A stretch of 64,000 bases of DNA, taken from positions 6,112,394 to 6,176,393 of the forward strand of contig CP036432.1 in NCBI GenBank assembly GCA_007753675.1, read 5' to 3'. Source of the DNA: Stieleria magnilauensis. Its GTDB lineage: Bacteria > Planctomycetota > Planctomycetia > Pirellulales > Pirellulaceae. Shown here piece by piece: positions 53,401 through 61,467 of the stretch. Numbering within the stretch: position 1 is the first letter of the stretch; every line of letters starts with the position of its first letter. The position numbers were made by a program, and so were the translations under genes. Under the pieces are notes generated by a model that did no database searches, had not been told where the DNA came from, and saw nothing but the letters and a program-made list of their open reading frames with translations.

Positions 53401-55545
53401 TTGGTTCCGTATCAAATCTGCCAGCGTTGGCTGAAGCTGTTGAACGACAACCAGCTAGTCGGCGAGGGAACGATCGTCGGCGGTGTCCGTCTGGGCGGAC
53501 TGTTGGGCTTCGACGACCGCGTGACCTCGCCCGAAGGTGGATTCGCGACAGGGCTGATCAAGGGTCTGTTGATCGAAATGGGTTTCGCCGCACAGACTTC
53601 GTTTCGAGCCCGTGTCGTCGATTTTGATGCCGATGCCGATCCCGGTTTTGTGGCGGCTCGATTGATCGACGAATCCGCCGCCGCAGCCGGACGGACGGCG
53701 GAGATCGCTTATCGCGGCGACAAACGTCATGCCGTCGCGCCCGTGATTCTGCCCGTCAACCAACTGCCCACCACCACGGCGGATTTCGGTCGGGTCTGGG
53801 TGATCACCGGCGGCGCCCGAGGCGTCACCGCAAAGATTGCCAAAGCCATCGGTCAGCAATTCGGCGTCAAGCTGCACCTGATCGGTTCAAGTCCCCTACC
53901 GGAAATCGACGACGGTTGGCGAAACTTGGACCCCGACCAGCGAAAGCATTTACGTGCGGAAGTCGTTCGCAAGGCGCTCGAGGCGGGGGAGGTCCCGATC
54001 GATGCCTGGTCGCGCGTGGAAAAGGCCTTGGAGATCGACGGAAACCTGCGCGACTTCGCCGAGTCGGGACTGGACGTCACCTACCACGCCTGTGACGTCA
54101 GCGACCATCGCGCGCTGGCACAGTTGTTAGACCTGATCCGTCGAACGGACGGTTCAATCGACGGCATCGTGCACGGCGCGGGCTATGAAAAAGCGACCAG
54201 CTTTACCAAGAAGAATCTCTCGTCGGTGCAGCGGACGATCACCTCGAAAGTCGACGGCGCGATCTCACTGATGGAATTGACGCGACAAGACGACTTGAAG
54301 TTTTTTGCCGCGTTTGCATCCATCTCGGGTCGCTTCGGTGGCGTCGGGCAAACCGATTACTGTTTGGCCAACGAACTGCTGTGCAAACTGGTCAGCTGGT
54401 TCCGCCAGACGCGTCCCGAGGTTCATGCGGTCGCCTTTCATTGGCCCTCTTGGGATGAAGTCGGAATGGCCGTGCGCCCCGAATCTCGACTCGCCAAGAC
54501 GCTCATCGACGCCAAGTACATGCCCGTCGAAGAAGGCGTTGGACACTTCATCGACGAATTGCGACGCGGTTGCCCCGAAGCGGAGGTCTTGATCACGGAT
54601 TGGGAACGCTACAAACGCTACTACACCGACCAGTACGTCGCGTCCCTCAGCCCCTACCCGATAATCGACCGCGTCCAGTGTGGAGATGATGAACTTGGCG
54701 GCAGCATCACGACCTCGCACGTGGTCGATCCGGTCAATGACAACTTCCTCAGTCAGCACCTGTTGCGAGGCCGACCGATCTTGCCGTTCGTCGCCGCCGC
54801 GGAAGCCTGTGCCGAAGCGGCGAGTCTGCTGACCGGTGGCCGAGCAGTGACAACGATCGAAAACTTTCGCATTGCCGAAGCGATGCGGTTTTTCACCGAC
54901 CAGCGTCAGGAAATTCGTGTCCGCGCCGAGCGAACCGGTGACCAAGTCCGTTGTTCATTGCTCAGCGATTTTAAAAACCGCAAAGGACAGGTGCTCCGCA
55001 AAGATCGTGTCCACGCCGACTGCATCATCCGATCGGACCAGCCCGATGATCGCGCGGACGAACCGGTTGACTTTCCCGATGTCCCGTACATTCCGGTCCA
55101 TTACCTGGATCACAAATTGTCGGTGTATCACGGCCCGATCTATCGCCAGCTGGAACAGTTTTATTATTCGCAGCAGCAGTCGTGGGCGAAAATCAGAATT
55201 GCCGACCCGGCGGAGTTCCTTTCGGCCGATAGCGGCGATCGCATCATGCTGCCCTGTGTGCTGATCGACACCTGCGTGTTTTCGGCGGGAGTTCATGAAT
55301 GGACGATTGATCGGACGGCGATCGCACTGCCGCATTCGATTCGTCGATTGCGGATGTTCGCGGCACCCGTGGTCGGCGAGCAGGTCACAGCCCGGATCGT
55401 CCCGCTCGAATCGACCGACAAACACGCGACGTTCAACATCGACGTCTGGGACCAACACGGACGTCCGGTGCTGCAGATCGAAAACTATCGCGCGAATGTG
55501 CTTGTTGCGACGATCCCACTCGATCGGGCCCAATCAGCCGATTGA
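47494..55545 (+). CDS. Pfa-like polyketide/lipid synthase: KS-KS*-AT-C45-KR-DH
   Basis: A 2683-residue enzyme from ATG 47494 (the in-frame start at 47413 lies in the tandem repeat). KS1 (~12-460) has Cys219, His351 and His393. KS2 (~475-880) has lost the nucleophile (Asn694 in SSDNSSI) and the first His; only His859 remains. AT (~1059-1355) has FPGQGSQYPS and Ser1151 (AHSYGE). Residues ~1448-1760 are a C45/Ntn acyltransferase-like domain with GCT at Cys1541, the Gly-Cys autocleavage site. KR (~2099-2370) has Ser2278 and Tyr2289. DH (~2405-2680) has His2422 (HLLRGRPILP) and Asp2592. No ACP of its own is visible; it must use those of the first synthase. Confidence 0.9.
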   Translation: MNVHHHQDSDTPLAVIGMACRLPGADDLDEYWSLMIEGRSAIAELPPERLDQRRYYDPEIGRFGKTYSKIGGIVGNRKTPIEPFRLSDHDIDNADHSHLDLCQVAGQAIRDAGLDPQATGSTRGGVYVGHQRGSNLIGELTLGVMATQAMDCLRQTDYVSQMSAHEQAALVEEMAHRVRRDLPERRPGGGPFLESSEASRLISKAFGLDGPCLSINAACSSSLVALAAGAHALQMGDIDLAVIGGLSYCKLDALILFSQAQTVSGTGSRPFDADADGLVAAEGYVVAVVKTLERALADKDPIRAVIRGIGVSSDGKGKSLWAPRREGQIAAVRRAYSADVAPSSVQYVEAHATSTPVGDSTEINSLAEAFNESFESELNQKIPIGSVKANIGHTLEAAGLAGLIKTVLAMQHRMIPPVINLRQPNPKVDWAAAPFQLPTTAIPWPDPPPGSPRRAGVNAFGIGGLNVHVVLEEHSTATPRRFRSPGEQSADDRSIAVVGAALLTPGARTIAQFWDLLSTGQDPKVPVPDDRWDVRLDHGDEAKRWVGGFIQDYQYDWRRHRIPPKQVANADPLQFMILDTVAQALEDSGYKSKLDHEHTAVIVGNLVGGEASSQLLVGLRLPALREVIETVLSEKGVPPAQIAETSQRFAEVLLERMPALLDETGGFSNSSLASRITKTYDLMGGAFALDSSDNSSIMAVNTARGFLLRGGCKMVIAAGAQRDLGPHAFECLRLASRLSPSGRVRSLDQYSDGMAPAEGVAVVLLKKLSDAKADGDEILSVIREIGVARHDDQQTAQRLAIGRALSGAEVTPEQVSAVDLSASGVAEEDRDEFHAIAEAYAVQRERPLHLRSLAGQLGHAGSAAGMIALIKSSLSLKHLQSPVGLPADQPIDALSHQAWCEFPVANEDLPLVDPSGRVFSALNCYARGMACHVVIERGQPVPSTSSQSGRGNTIRSVSNPDHGYRSWIAEADSLSELIDNAKQIAAGGSVDSAAARHRTVSDSIASNRTLRHGLAIVYRSEDELRKRAGLFVSRHCDPKRAALFESQGIYCVERTRRPMVAFLFPGQGSQYPSMLTDLVWENPVAAAAAARIDGILQSLDYPSYRDLVVDQADRLGTDVWRTQLSLLVADSILMEVVDAMGIKPDRISAHSYGEFPALVAAGAWDFRTAALATFHRCRLITESTQIDGAMLAVDLDRNEASQHCNAYPGEAFVANCNSDRQTVIAGSRGVIESLKTRMAEAGVHAKILGVPRPYHTPLMAPIQPAFRQILDQLEIAPPRTPLLSSVDNRYVAEPDAIRENLVRQLVQPVLYTDQIRRLAGEGVNVLVEIGPNPVLTRLHEQIVGQIVGDESLSIATDHRKRHPGESLTRLDAALRAAGVPVGGSDGMETRLRRPGSEGELPSPASESDGPVGSRQTADHQQTSAGSRLRPGFGSDLSSPAPDSEAGLQLLFLEGSPRAMGAAHGQAMAVAIRRMLDRYQEIATGKLGRTLPDLSLAKSMLDKLVDESASEEMRGMADAAGVPVDALLEHNLYAYPEIGAGCTQILAGRPSSPSRSGGQPRQTQWLHAANEDMPLGLFLRDTMRRCVQVRRPTNGLPHVLFSAAGHVLGINGVNAAGLVITGSMLLDRPRRSETLDGLLHSIVIRRVLETAESVDDAVDMLRRTRTTGGWGMCVSDACGSDPAYVEYDCGTFRSERLNDHRLVSNHAQLLPPVIDTPKHSLLRQQRLESLWRQKGDEVPSTAMLQRWLRDQYDEGRGREVRFATMNTIRRVDNQVSVLFDIRSARAWATPGNHETGADANQFFELDLQELIGLQPGGRQPRHTAAKPNAGKKPESTTDRVISWKEFSQRSTGVDGRSPLDDAGKVCNRFALRCIEVPPARRAEAATALHGGVVLLGDNAAADTLAQKLQGSGLRCLHLRRLDDVTAAVSELETFCHSGVPTNLFLLTAWDEHAAQGVSTEHWQQRRQSGMLVPYQICQRWLKLLNDNQLVGEGTIVGGVRLGGLLGFDDRVTSPEGGFATGLIKGLLIEMGFAAQTSFRARVVDFDADADPGFVAARLIDESAAAAGRTAEIAYRGDKRHAVAPVILPVNQLPTTTADFGRVWVITGGARGVTAKIAKAIGQQFGVKLHLIGSSPLPEIDDGWRNLDPDQRKHLRAEVVRKALEAGEVPIDAWSRVEKALEIDGNLRDFAESGLDVTYHACDVSDHRALAQLLDLIRRTDGSIDGIVHGAGYEKATSFTKKNLSSVQRTITSKVDGAISLMELTRQDDLKFFAAFASISGRFGGVGQTDYCLANELLCKLVSWFRQTRPEVHAVAFHWPSWDEVGMAVRPESRLAKTLIDAKYMPVEEGVGHFIDELRRGCPEAEVLITDWERYKRYYTDQYVASLSPYPIIDRVQCGDDELGGSITTSHVVDPVNDNFLSQHLLRGRPILPFVAAAEACAEAASLLTGGRAVTTIENFRIAEAMRFFTDQRQEIRVRAERTGDQVRCSLLSDFKNRKGQVLRKDRVHADCIIRSDQPDDRADEPVDFPDVPYIPVHYLDHKLSVYHGPIYRQLEQFYYSQQQSWAKIRIADPAEFLSADSGDRIMLPCVLIDTCVFSAGVHEWTIDRTAIALPHSIRRLRMFAAPVVGEQVTARIVPLESTDKHATFNIDVWDQHGRPVLQIENYRANVLVATIPLDRAQSAD
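51721..51774 (+). repeat. GSRQTADH-type palindromic element inside the second synthase
   Basis: 54 bases, nearly identical to 34163-34217, encoding PVGSRQTADH...SAGSR in the linker between AT and C45 domains. It is flanked by two similar ~50-base sequences (51669-51719 and 51775-51825, both starting GCGTCCGGGCT). Confidence 0.8.
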
Positions 55546-55590
55546 CACTCCATCGCTCTGAGGTCGCAGCGACTGTTTCAGGCGGCGTAG

Positions 55591-55669
55591 GTCAGGCTGT
55601 GCCTGACGACCCGTTGGCATGCACAGCATGCCCTACTTGCTGATGGCCCGCTGGCATGCACAGCATGCC
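55591..55669. repeat. Three related short hairpins between convergent genes
   Basis: GTCAGGCTGTGCCTGAC at 55591-55607 and GGCATGCACAGCATGCC at 55616-55632 and 55653-55669 are perfect 7-bp-arm, 3-base-loop palindromes. They lie between the convergent synthase and carotenoid oxygenase genes and could act as a bidirectional terminator. Confidence 0.8.
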
Positions 55670-55692
55670 CTACGTGGTTGCCCCGTCTCCGA

Positions 55693-57144
55693 TCACGCGG
55701 ATGAAGACGAGCGGCCGTCCAACCACACGCCGTGGAATCCTGCCGGAACACGTTGCGGCATCGGGATGCGAGCGATGACGGGATCGTTGTCGAATCGTCG
55801 GCAATCGAGAATCACGAATTCGGATCGATCGTCCGCTTCGTCGTGCACCATCGAAACCAGATAGCCGTCGTCTTCACTGACTTGGTTCGGTCGGGGCACG
55901 AAGATGCCTTCACCGGCAAGCTGACTGGGTGCAAATTCGTGACGCTGCGATGTGTTTGCGATCAGATCGTATTTGACCAATGCCGGAGCGTCGTTGGAGA
56001 GAAACGAGGCTGCGTAGCCGTATCGACAGGGCGCCCCAACCAAAGCATCGTCCACGCGGGGGAATTCAGCGGGTCGATCGTCGACAGCGCCCTCGACGAC
56101 TCTGCCCGACTTGATATCGATCACCCAGCGATACATGGACGCATCGAGCTGCAACTGGTCGCGGGATGTTGACGAGCGATTCAACACGCCGGGTGCACCG
56201 GGGAATCGGCAAGCATAGAGCGTCAACGTGTCGTCGTTTTCCCAGGCGTTTAACACGTGAAACAGAAAACCCGGCTCGACATCAAACCAGCGCAACTGGT
56301 CGCCCGAGCCGTAACGGGGCAAGATGCCGATGCGAGCCCCGCGTTCGGCCCGGTAGCGTAGCATCGCCCCTCCGACAAGCGGCATCAGTGGGCGCACCAG
56401 CATCGGAAAATCGAAGAAGATCGTATAGCGTTGGGTGATGGCAAAATCGTGCATCATCACAATTCTGCCGACGGGGATCGTCGTCTGATGGACCAGCCGG
56501 CCTGCGCGATCCAAGATTCCATATCGGACACTGTTGCCACGCAGCGAATTGCCGAAGAACAACAGTTCGCCGGTGACAGGATCAATCTTTGGATGAGCGG
56601 TCACGGCATGCTGTTGCTTCCCGAAAAAATTGTCGGGGCCGACCGTCCCGAGGTCTTCTGGGCGGATTTCATAAGGGGATCCTGCTTCCCAGAGTGCGAA
56701 GAGTTTGCCGTGGTGCCAGACGAGCGAGGTGTTGGCTTTGTTGAAAAAATCGGCGCCGCCCTTTCGAGCCCCCTGAGCGAGCGTTTGCAGGTGTTCAAGC
56801 GGGCGAGCATTGACATAACTTGGCGAATGGTTGCGTCCGCTCTGTTGTTGCTTCTTCCATGACGATGTTCGAACAAATCGATTCAGGTAGCTCGCCTTTC
56901 CGTCTTCGATGCGAACGCCATGCAACATGCCGTCACCGTCAAACCAATGGTAGTGCGAAGCCGGCGGGAACATCGGGTTGGGGCCGTTGCGGACCCACAT
57001 GCCGTTGAGATCCCGAGGCAGTTTACCGACTACGGGCAAGTCGGATCTTGCGATCTCGTCCTGGGTAGGTGCAAGTGCGCCGGACAGATAAGCGTTCGGC
57101 ATTTGGGTCGGAAAGGACGATGCGGTCGAGACGGGTTCGGACAT
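55693..57144 (-). CDS. Carotenoid oxygenase (RPE65/CCD family)
   Basis: A 483-residue protein that cleaves double bonds of carotenoids, stilbenes or related compounds using a non-haem Fe(II). The four iron-ligand His of the seven-bladed propeller are visible: His184 (TAHPKID), His232 (MMHDFAIT), His296 (FLFHVLNAWE) and His471 (GFHGVW). LNGMWVRNGPNP and HWFDGDGMLH at the N-terminus are family blocks. Length is normal and no signal peptide is seen. Converges with the synthase operon and has its own upstream region shared with the next + gene. Substrate cannot be read; any link with the polyketide is speculative. Confidence 0.92.
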   Translation of the reverse strand: MSEPVSTASSFPTQMPNAYLSGALAPTQDEIARSDLPVVGKLPRDLNGMWVRNGPNPMFPPASHYHWFDGDGMLHGVRIEDGKASYLNRFVRTSSWKKQQQSGRNHSPSYVNARPLEHLQTLAQGARKGGADFFNKANTSLVWHHGKLFALWEAGSPYEIRPEDLGTVGPDNFFGKQQHAVTAHPKIDPVTGELLFFGNSLRGNSVRYGILDRAGRLVHQTTIPVGRIVMMHDFAITQRYTIFFDFPMLVRPLMPLVGGAMLRYRAERGARIGILPRYGSGDQLRWFDVEPGFLFHVLNAWENDDTLTLYACRFPGAPGVLNRSSTSRDQLQLDASMYRWVIDIKSGRVVEGAVDDRPAEFPRVDDALVGAPCRYGYAASFLSNDAPALVKYDLIANTSQRHEFAPSQLAGEGIFVPRPNQVSEDDGYLVSMVHDEADDRSEFVILDCRRFDNDPVIARIPMPQRVPAGFHGVWLDGRSSSSA

Positions 57145-57469
57145 TTGACGGTATTCGGTGGGGGTGTTGACGAGTCCAAGTCACATTGGGCCCGTCGAGC
57201 GAATCGTTACAGACGAATTCTCGTTTTGTTCAAAAAACCAAATGTCACGACTCATTGTCCGATTCAGCGCGTCGTTTTTCAAGTCGCCCCGACGATCGTT
57301 GATGTTACCGTGCCGATCAAATTCGGCCACATTAAAGGCGTGCATTCCGTTGTCACCATGTGAATCTGGCGTCCTCAACGGATCATTAGACGACAAACCA
57401 TGATGCGACGTCCTCAGGTGAACTAAAATCGGCTCCTGATCCAATCGCTCAACCCCCACGGACACGATC
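57145..57469. other. Divergent intergenic region
   Basis: 325 bases between the carotenoid oxygenase (- strand) and aldose-epimerase-like (+ strand) starts, more A/T-rich than the surroundings. It must hold both promoters. I see no supported small gene, hairpin terminator or riboswitch-like structure. Confidence 0.4.
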
Positions 57470-58477
57470 ATGATGCTCCGGTCACTTCTTTGTTGTTTCG
57501 CCTTTTACGCCGTCGCGTCAAACGTCGCGGCGGGCGAAATCTCGATCGGCAACGACTCGGGAACCCAGGTTTTCACGCTGCGGCAGGGAACAACGGTGGT
57601 CAAATTTTCTCCCGGCGCGGGCGCCAACGCGTACTCGATACGCGTCGATGATGTCGAGTATCTGCGACAACCGGAGTCGCTGGACAAACTGCCCGGCGTC
57701 GGGTTCGGAAATCCCGTCCTGTATCCGACTCCGAATCGAGTCAAGGGTGCGGCGTTCGAATTTGGCGGCAAAACGGTTCGTTTCCAGCCCAACGCGGGTG
57801 GCAATTTCATTCACGGTCTGGTCAATCGGCATGCTTGGCAATTCGTCCGATCCAGTTCCGATTCAACGCATGCTGCGATCACCTGCGCGGCCGATTTCGG
57901 TGACGGCACCGCGTTGCATTCGCAGTTCCCGTTTCCCCATCAGCTTTACTTGACCGTGACCGTCCGCGAGGGTGCGGTCCGCTGGACGTACAAGGTTGAC
58001 AACACCGGTGGCACCGCCGCGGTGCCCTTCGGATTTGCCTTGCATCCGTATTTCGTTTACCAGGGCCGGCGTGAAAACACGTACCTGAAAATCCCAGCGA
58101 CACATTGGATGGAATCGGACAAGCAACTGCCATCGGGAGAGCTGGTTCCCAAGGACCAGTTGGATTATCCGCTCGGCGAGTTCATGTCGCTTGAGGGAAC
58201 GAGGTTTGACGACGTGTTCTGGGGCATGAAACCGGATCAGCCCACCGTCATCGACTATCGCGACGTGAACCGAAAGATCACCATCGCTGCATCCGAAGCG
58301 TTCACGCACCTGGTGGTCTGGACTCCGGACCGACCGTATTTTGGAGTGGAAAGTCAGACCTGCAGCACCGACGCGCACAATCTGCACGCGGCGGGCAAGA
58401 CCCGCGAAGCGCACCTGCAGATCTGCCAGCCCGGCCAAACCCTCAGCGGTTGGGTGGAATACCGATTCGGCGAGTGA
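57470..58477 (+). CDS. Exported aldose 1-epimerase-like protein
   Basis: A 335-residue protein of the galactose-mutarotase fold. The N-terminus is a signal peptide (hydrophobic LLCCFAFYAVASNVA, cleavage near AAG), so it acts in the periplasm. Family features are NFIHGLVNRHAW (catalytic His region), FALHPYFVYQGR, DDVFWGM and TPDRPYFGVESQTCSTDAHN with the catalytic Glu. Mutarotases interconvert alpha and beta anomers of sugars; related exported proteins may act on released polysaccharide sugars. The next gene is an exported fucosidase, which suggests glycan use. Confidence 0.82.
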   Translation: MMLRSLLCCFAFYAVASNVAAGEISIGNDSGTQVFTLRQGTTVVKFSPGAGANAYSIRVDDVEYLRQPESLDKLPGVGFGNPVLYPTPNRVKGAAFEFGGKTVRFQPNAGGNFIHGLVNRHAWQFVRSSSDSTHAAITCAADFGDGTALHSQFPFPHQLYLTVTVREGAVRWTYKVDNTGGTAAVPFGFALHPYFVYQGRRENTYLKIPATHWMESDKQLPSGELVPKDQLDYPLGEFMSLEGTRFDDVFWGMKPDQPTVIDYRDVNRKITIAASEAFTHLVVWTPDRPYFGVESQTCSTDAHNLHAAGKTREAHLQICQPGQTLSGWVEYRFGE

Positions 58478-58577
58478 ATCATGGCGGGCGATTGGACACA
58501 GCCGGCTGGAGAATGGAGGCCGTGATCTCGGCTACAATGCCAGTGTTCTTGAACCTATTCGATAGAGGTCGATCAAC

Positions 58578-59924
58578 ATGTCCATCAGACGCCGCCGATT
58601 CCTCCAACAGACCGCGACGGGATGCGCAGTGGCAATGGCTCCCGCTGGTCTGCTCGTCAATAGCGCTCGGGTCACCGCCGCCGACGACGATGCGATTCCC
58701 GTGCCCGAACCACGGATCGCTCGATTCGAGCGAATGGCGTATGGAATGTTCATTCACTGGGGCCTGTACTCCCAACTGGGACGCGGCGAATGGGTCATGC
58801 ATCGCGAGAAGATTCCCAAAGCCGAGTATCGCAAGCTGCGAGACACGTTTACGGCGAAAGCATTCGATGGCCGGAAGCTTGCAAGAACGGCACGCGTGGC
58901 GGGCATGAAGTACATCACGCTCACCGCACGACACCATGACGGGTTCAGCCTCTATGACACGCGAGGGTTGTCCGAACACGACGCCATGCACACGCCGGCC
59001 GGCCGTGACCTCATTCTGGATTTTGTCAATGGATGCCGAGCGGAAGGGATCACGCCGTTTCTCTACCATACGACGCTCGACTGGTGGCAGGAGAGCTTCG
59101 AAACAGACTTCGACGCCTACCTGGACTACCTGAAAAACTCAGTCGAGATCCTCTGCACGGAATATGGCCCGATCGGCGGATTCTGGTTCGATGGCAATTG
59201 GAGTAAGAAGAACGCGGACTGGAAAGAAGGTGAGTTGTACAAGACGATCCGGCGCCATCAACCGGAAGCGATCATCGTGAACAACACCGGCCTGAGCCAC
59301 CGCGGGGCTCTGGGTCATCCCGAAATCGACTCGGTGACGTTTGAGCAGGGCCGCCCCACCCCGCGCGACCACCGTGGAAAGCCGAAGTACGTGGCCGGCG
59401 AGATGTGCCAGACCATGAACCGGCACTGGGGGATTGGCACGAATGATTTTGCCTACATGGGCCCACCGGAAATTATTGAGAACCTTTGTGCGTGCCGCAA
59501 AGTCGGCGCCAACTATCTGCTGAACGTCGGACCGACGGCGGAAGGTGCGATTCCGGACTACGAAGCCGCCACGCTTCGACGCAGTGGTGATTGGGTCGCC
59601 ATACACGCCGAGGCCGTTTACGAAGGTCGACCGGCGGGGCTCCAGGGCGAGGGAGACGACTTTGGCCTGGATGCCAACGGCCCCACGTACTTGTTTGTCC
59701 ATCACCTGGGCACGCGTGGTGATGCGAATGTCGCAGTGGGGCCGACCGGCGCTGGACCGCGTACGTTCACAGGCATCAAGACAAGGATTGACTCCGCTGT
59801 GTGGGCCGACAACGGGGAGAAGCTGAAGTTTGAACAGGACCTGGATGCCGGCACGCTCACCGTCCGCTGCACCGGGTTCCCCTACGGCACCAACACGGTC
59901 GTGCGGTTGGTGCGACTCTCATGA
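58578..59924 (+). CDS. Alpha-L-fucosidase (GH29), Tat-exported
   Basis: A 448-residue protein. The N-terminus RRRRFLQQTATGCAVAMAPAG is a Tat signal peptide. The GH29 core has FIHWGLYSQLG, YITLTARHHDGFSLYDT and GGFWFDGNW with nucleophile Asp205. It hydrolyses terminal alpha-L-fucose, common in marine algal polysaccharides on which planctomycetes grow. MCQTMNRHWG and NYLLNVGPTAEG are further family blocks. The C-terminal ~70 residues form a small beta domain. Probably a periplasmic retaining enzyme; transcribed with or after the epimerase-like gene. Confidence 0.92.
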   Translation: MSIRRRRFLQQTATGCAVAMAPAGLLVNSARVTAADDDAIPVPEPRIARFERMAYGMFIHWGLYSQLGRGEWVMHREKIPKAEYRKLRDTFTAKAFDGRKLARTARVAGMKYITLTARHHDGFSLYDTRGLSEHDAMHTPAGRDLILDFVNGCRAEGITPFLYHTTLDWWQESFETDFDAYLDYLKNSVEILCTEYGPIGGFWFDGNWSKKNADWKEGELYKTIRRHQPEAIIVNNTGLSHRGALGHPEIDSVTFEQGRPTPRDHRGKPKYVAGEMCQTMNRHWGIGTNDFAYMGPPEIIENLCACRKVGANYLLNVGPTAEGAIPDYEAATLRRSGDWVAIHAEAVYEGRPAGLQGEGDDFGLDANGPTYLFVHHLGTRGDANVAVGPTGAGPRTFTGIKTRIDSAVWADNGEKLKFEQDLDAGTLTVRCTGFPYGTNTVVRLVRLS

Positions 59925-59991
59925 CGGGCGTCCGATGAGATGGGTTAGAATCCAGCCATGATTTCTTCGCTCTCGTTTAACGGTAGGTTTT

Positions 59992-61431
59992 ATGTGTCGA
60001 ACACTCAGCCTTTCGATGGTTGTCTGGATGACGATCGTGTTCATTGAGTCGCCGATGACACGTCCCGTTCACGCCGAAACCGCACAACCCAAGCGTTGGG
60101 CGATTGTGATCCATGGCGGTGCGGGCGGAGATCCGTCGAAGTGGAGTGATGAAAAACGCAACGCACGCCTGGATGGACTGGAGGCGGCACTGAAAATCGG
60201 ACGCGACCTGCTTGCCGGCGGTGGCTCGTCTCTCGATGCGGTGGAAGCGGTGATCCGGTCGTTGGAAGACAACGCCAGCTTCAACGCCGGCCGGGGTGCG
60301 GTGCTGACCCAAGCCGGAAACGCGGAGCTGGATGCGTCGATCATGGATGGACGAAACCGTGCCTGCGGTGCGATCGCCGGCGTGACGACCATCAAGAACC
60401 CGATCGCGACGGCGCGATTGGTCATGACCGACACCAAACATGTGTTGCTGGTCGGCCGCGGCGCCGAGGCCTTCGCGGCGTCTAAAAACGTGCCGCTGGT
60501 CGACCCGAAGTACTTCTTGAGCCGGCGTCGGCGGACGCCGCAGCAACCGGATCCGTCGGAGCATCCGCACCTGGGCACCGTCGGTTGCGCCGCACTCGAT
60601 TCGGAGGGGAACCTTGCCGCGGGAACCAGCACCGGTGGCACGCCGAAAAAGCTGCCCGGCCGTGTCGGCGATTCGCCGATCGTGGGTGCGGGCACGTTCG
60701 CCGACAATGCGTCCTGCGCCGTTTCGGGAACCGGCGTCGGCGAGGAATACATCCGCAACGCCGTGGCCTATGACATCGCCGCTCAGATGCTGTATGCCAA
60801 ACGGTCGCTGGAAACCGCCATCACGGAGATCATGACCGAGCGACTTCAGCCGGGGATCGGCGGTCTGATCGGCGTCTCCCACGACGGCCAAATCGTCATG
60901 CAGCATAACACGCCGGGGATGAGTTGCGCGGCGGCCGACAGCAACGGTCGCTTCGAAACCCATCTGGCGCTCGACAACGGCGGTCGCCCCGCAGTCAACG
61001 CCGCGAAGCCGATCGACGCCGCGAAGCCGATCAACGCCGCACGTTCAACCGACGCCGACAAGGAAGAGATTCGTCGTCTGATCGGCCAACAAGCCGACGC
61101 CTGGAACGCCGGCGACATCGATCGCTTCATGGACGTCTACTGGCACGACGAAGAGCTGACGTTCTGCTCCGCGGGTAGCATCACCCGCGGCTGGACGGCA
61201 ACCCTTGAGCGCTACAAACGACGTTATCCCGACAAAGCGACGATGGGCAACCTCTCGTTCTCGGACCTTGAGTTTCTGCGCCTCGGCGACGACGCCTTTC
61301 AAGTGCTGGGCGTTTGGCAACTGACCCGCGACGCCACTCCGATCGGTGGTCGTTTCACCCTGGTGCTCCGTCGATTCGACGACACCTGGCGAATCGTGCA
61401 CGACCACACCTCGGTCCGGGACGCGCCCTAA
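59992..61431 (+). CDS. Isoaspartyl peptidase/L-asparaginase fused to an NTF2-like domain
   Basis: A 479-residue protein with a signal-like N-terminus (SMVVWMTIVFIES). Residues ~35-335 are a plant-type asparaginase/isoaspartyl peptidase (Ntn hydrolase): VIHGGAGGDP, FNAGRGAVL, the autocleavage site GTVG with nucleophile Thr196, and GTSTGGTPKKLPGRVGDSP. It removes isoaspartyl residues from damaged peptides or cleaves asparagine. A linker with short repeats (NAAKPIDAAKPINAA) leads to residues ~355-475, an NTF2/SnoaL-like DUF4440 domain (QADAWNAGDIDRFMDVYW ... WRIVHDHTS). This fusion is unusual; the second domain may bind a small ligand or dimerise. Confidence 0.88.
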   Translation: MCRTLSLSMVVWMTIVFIESPMTRPVHAETAQPKRWAIVIHGGAGGDPSKWSDEKRNARLDGLEAALKIGRDLLAGGGSSLDAVEAVIRSLEDNASFNAGRGAVLTQAGNAELDASIMDGRNRACGAIAGVTTIKNPIATARLVMTDTKHVLLVGRGAEAFAASKNVPLVDPKYFLSRRRRTPQQPDPSEHPHLGTVGCAALDSEGNLAAGTSTGGTPKKLPGRVGDSPIVGAGTFADNASCAVSGTGVGEEYIRNAVAYDIAAQMLYAKRSLETAITEIMTERLQPGIGGLIGVSHDGQIVMQHNTPGMSCAAADSNGRFETHLALDNGGRPAVNAAKPIDAAKPINAARSTDADKEEIRRLIGQQADAWNAGDIDRFMDVYWHDEELTFCSAGSITRGWTATLERYKRRYPDKATMGNLSFSDLEFLRLGDDAFQVLGVWQLTRDATPIGGRFTLVLRRFDDTWRIVHDHTSVRDAP

Positions 61432-61467
61432 ACGCCCCATCTTTTGACCAATCAATCTTTTGACCCA

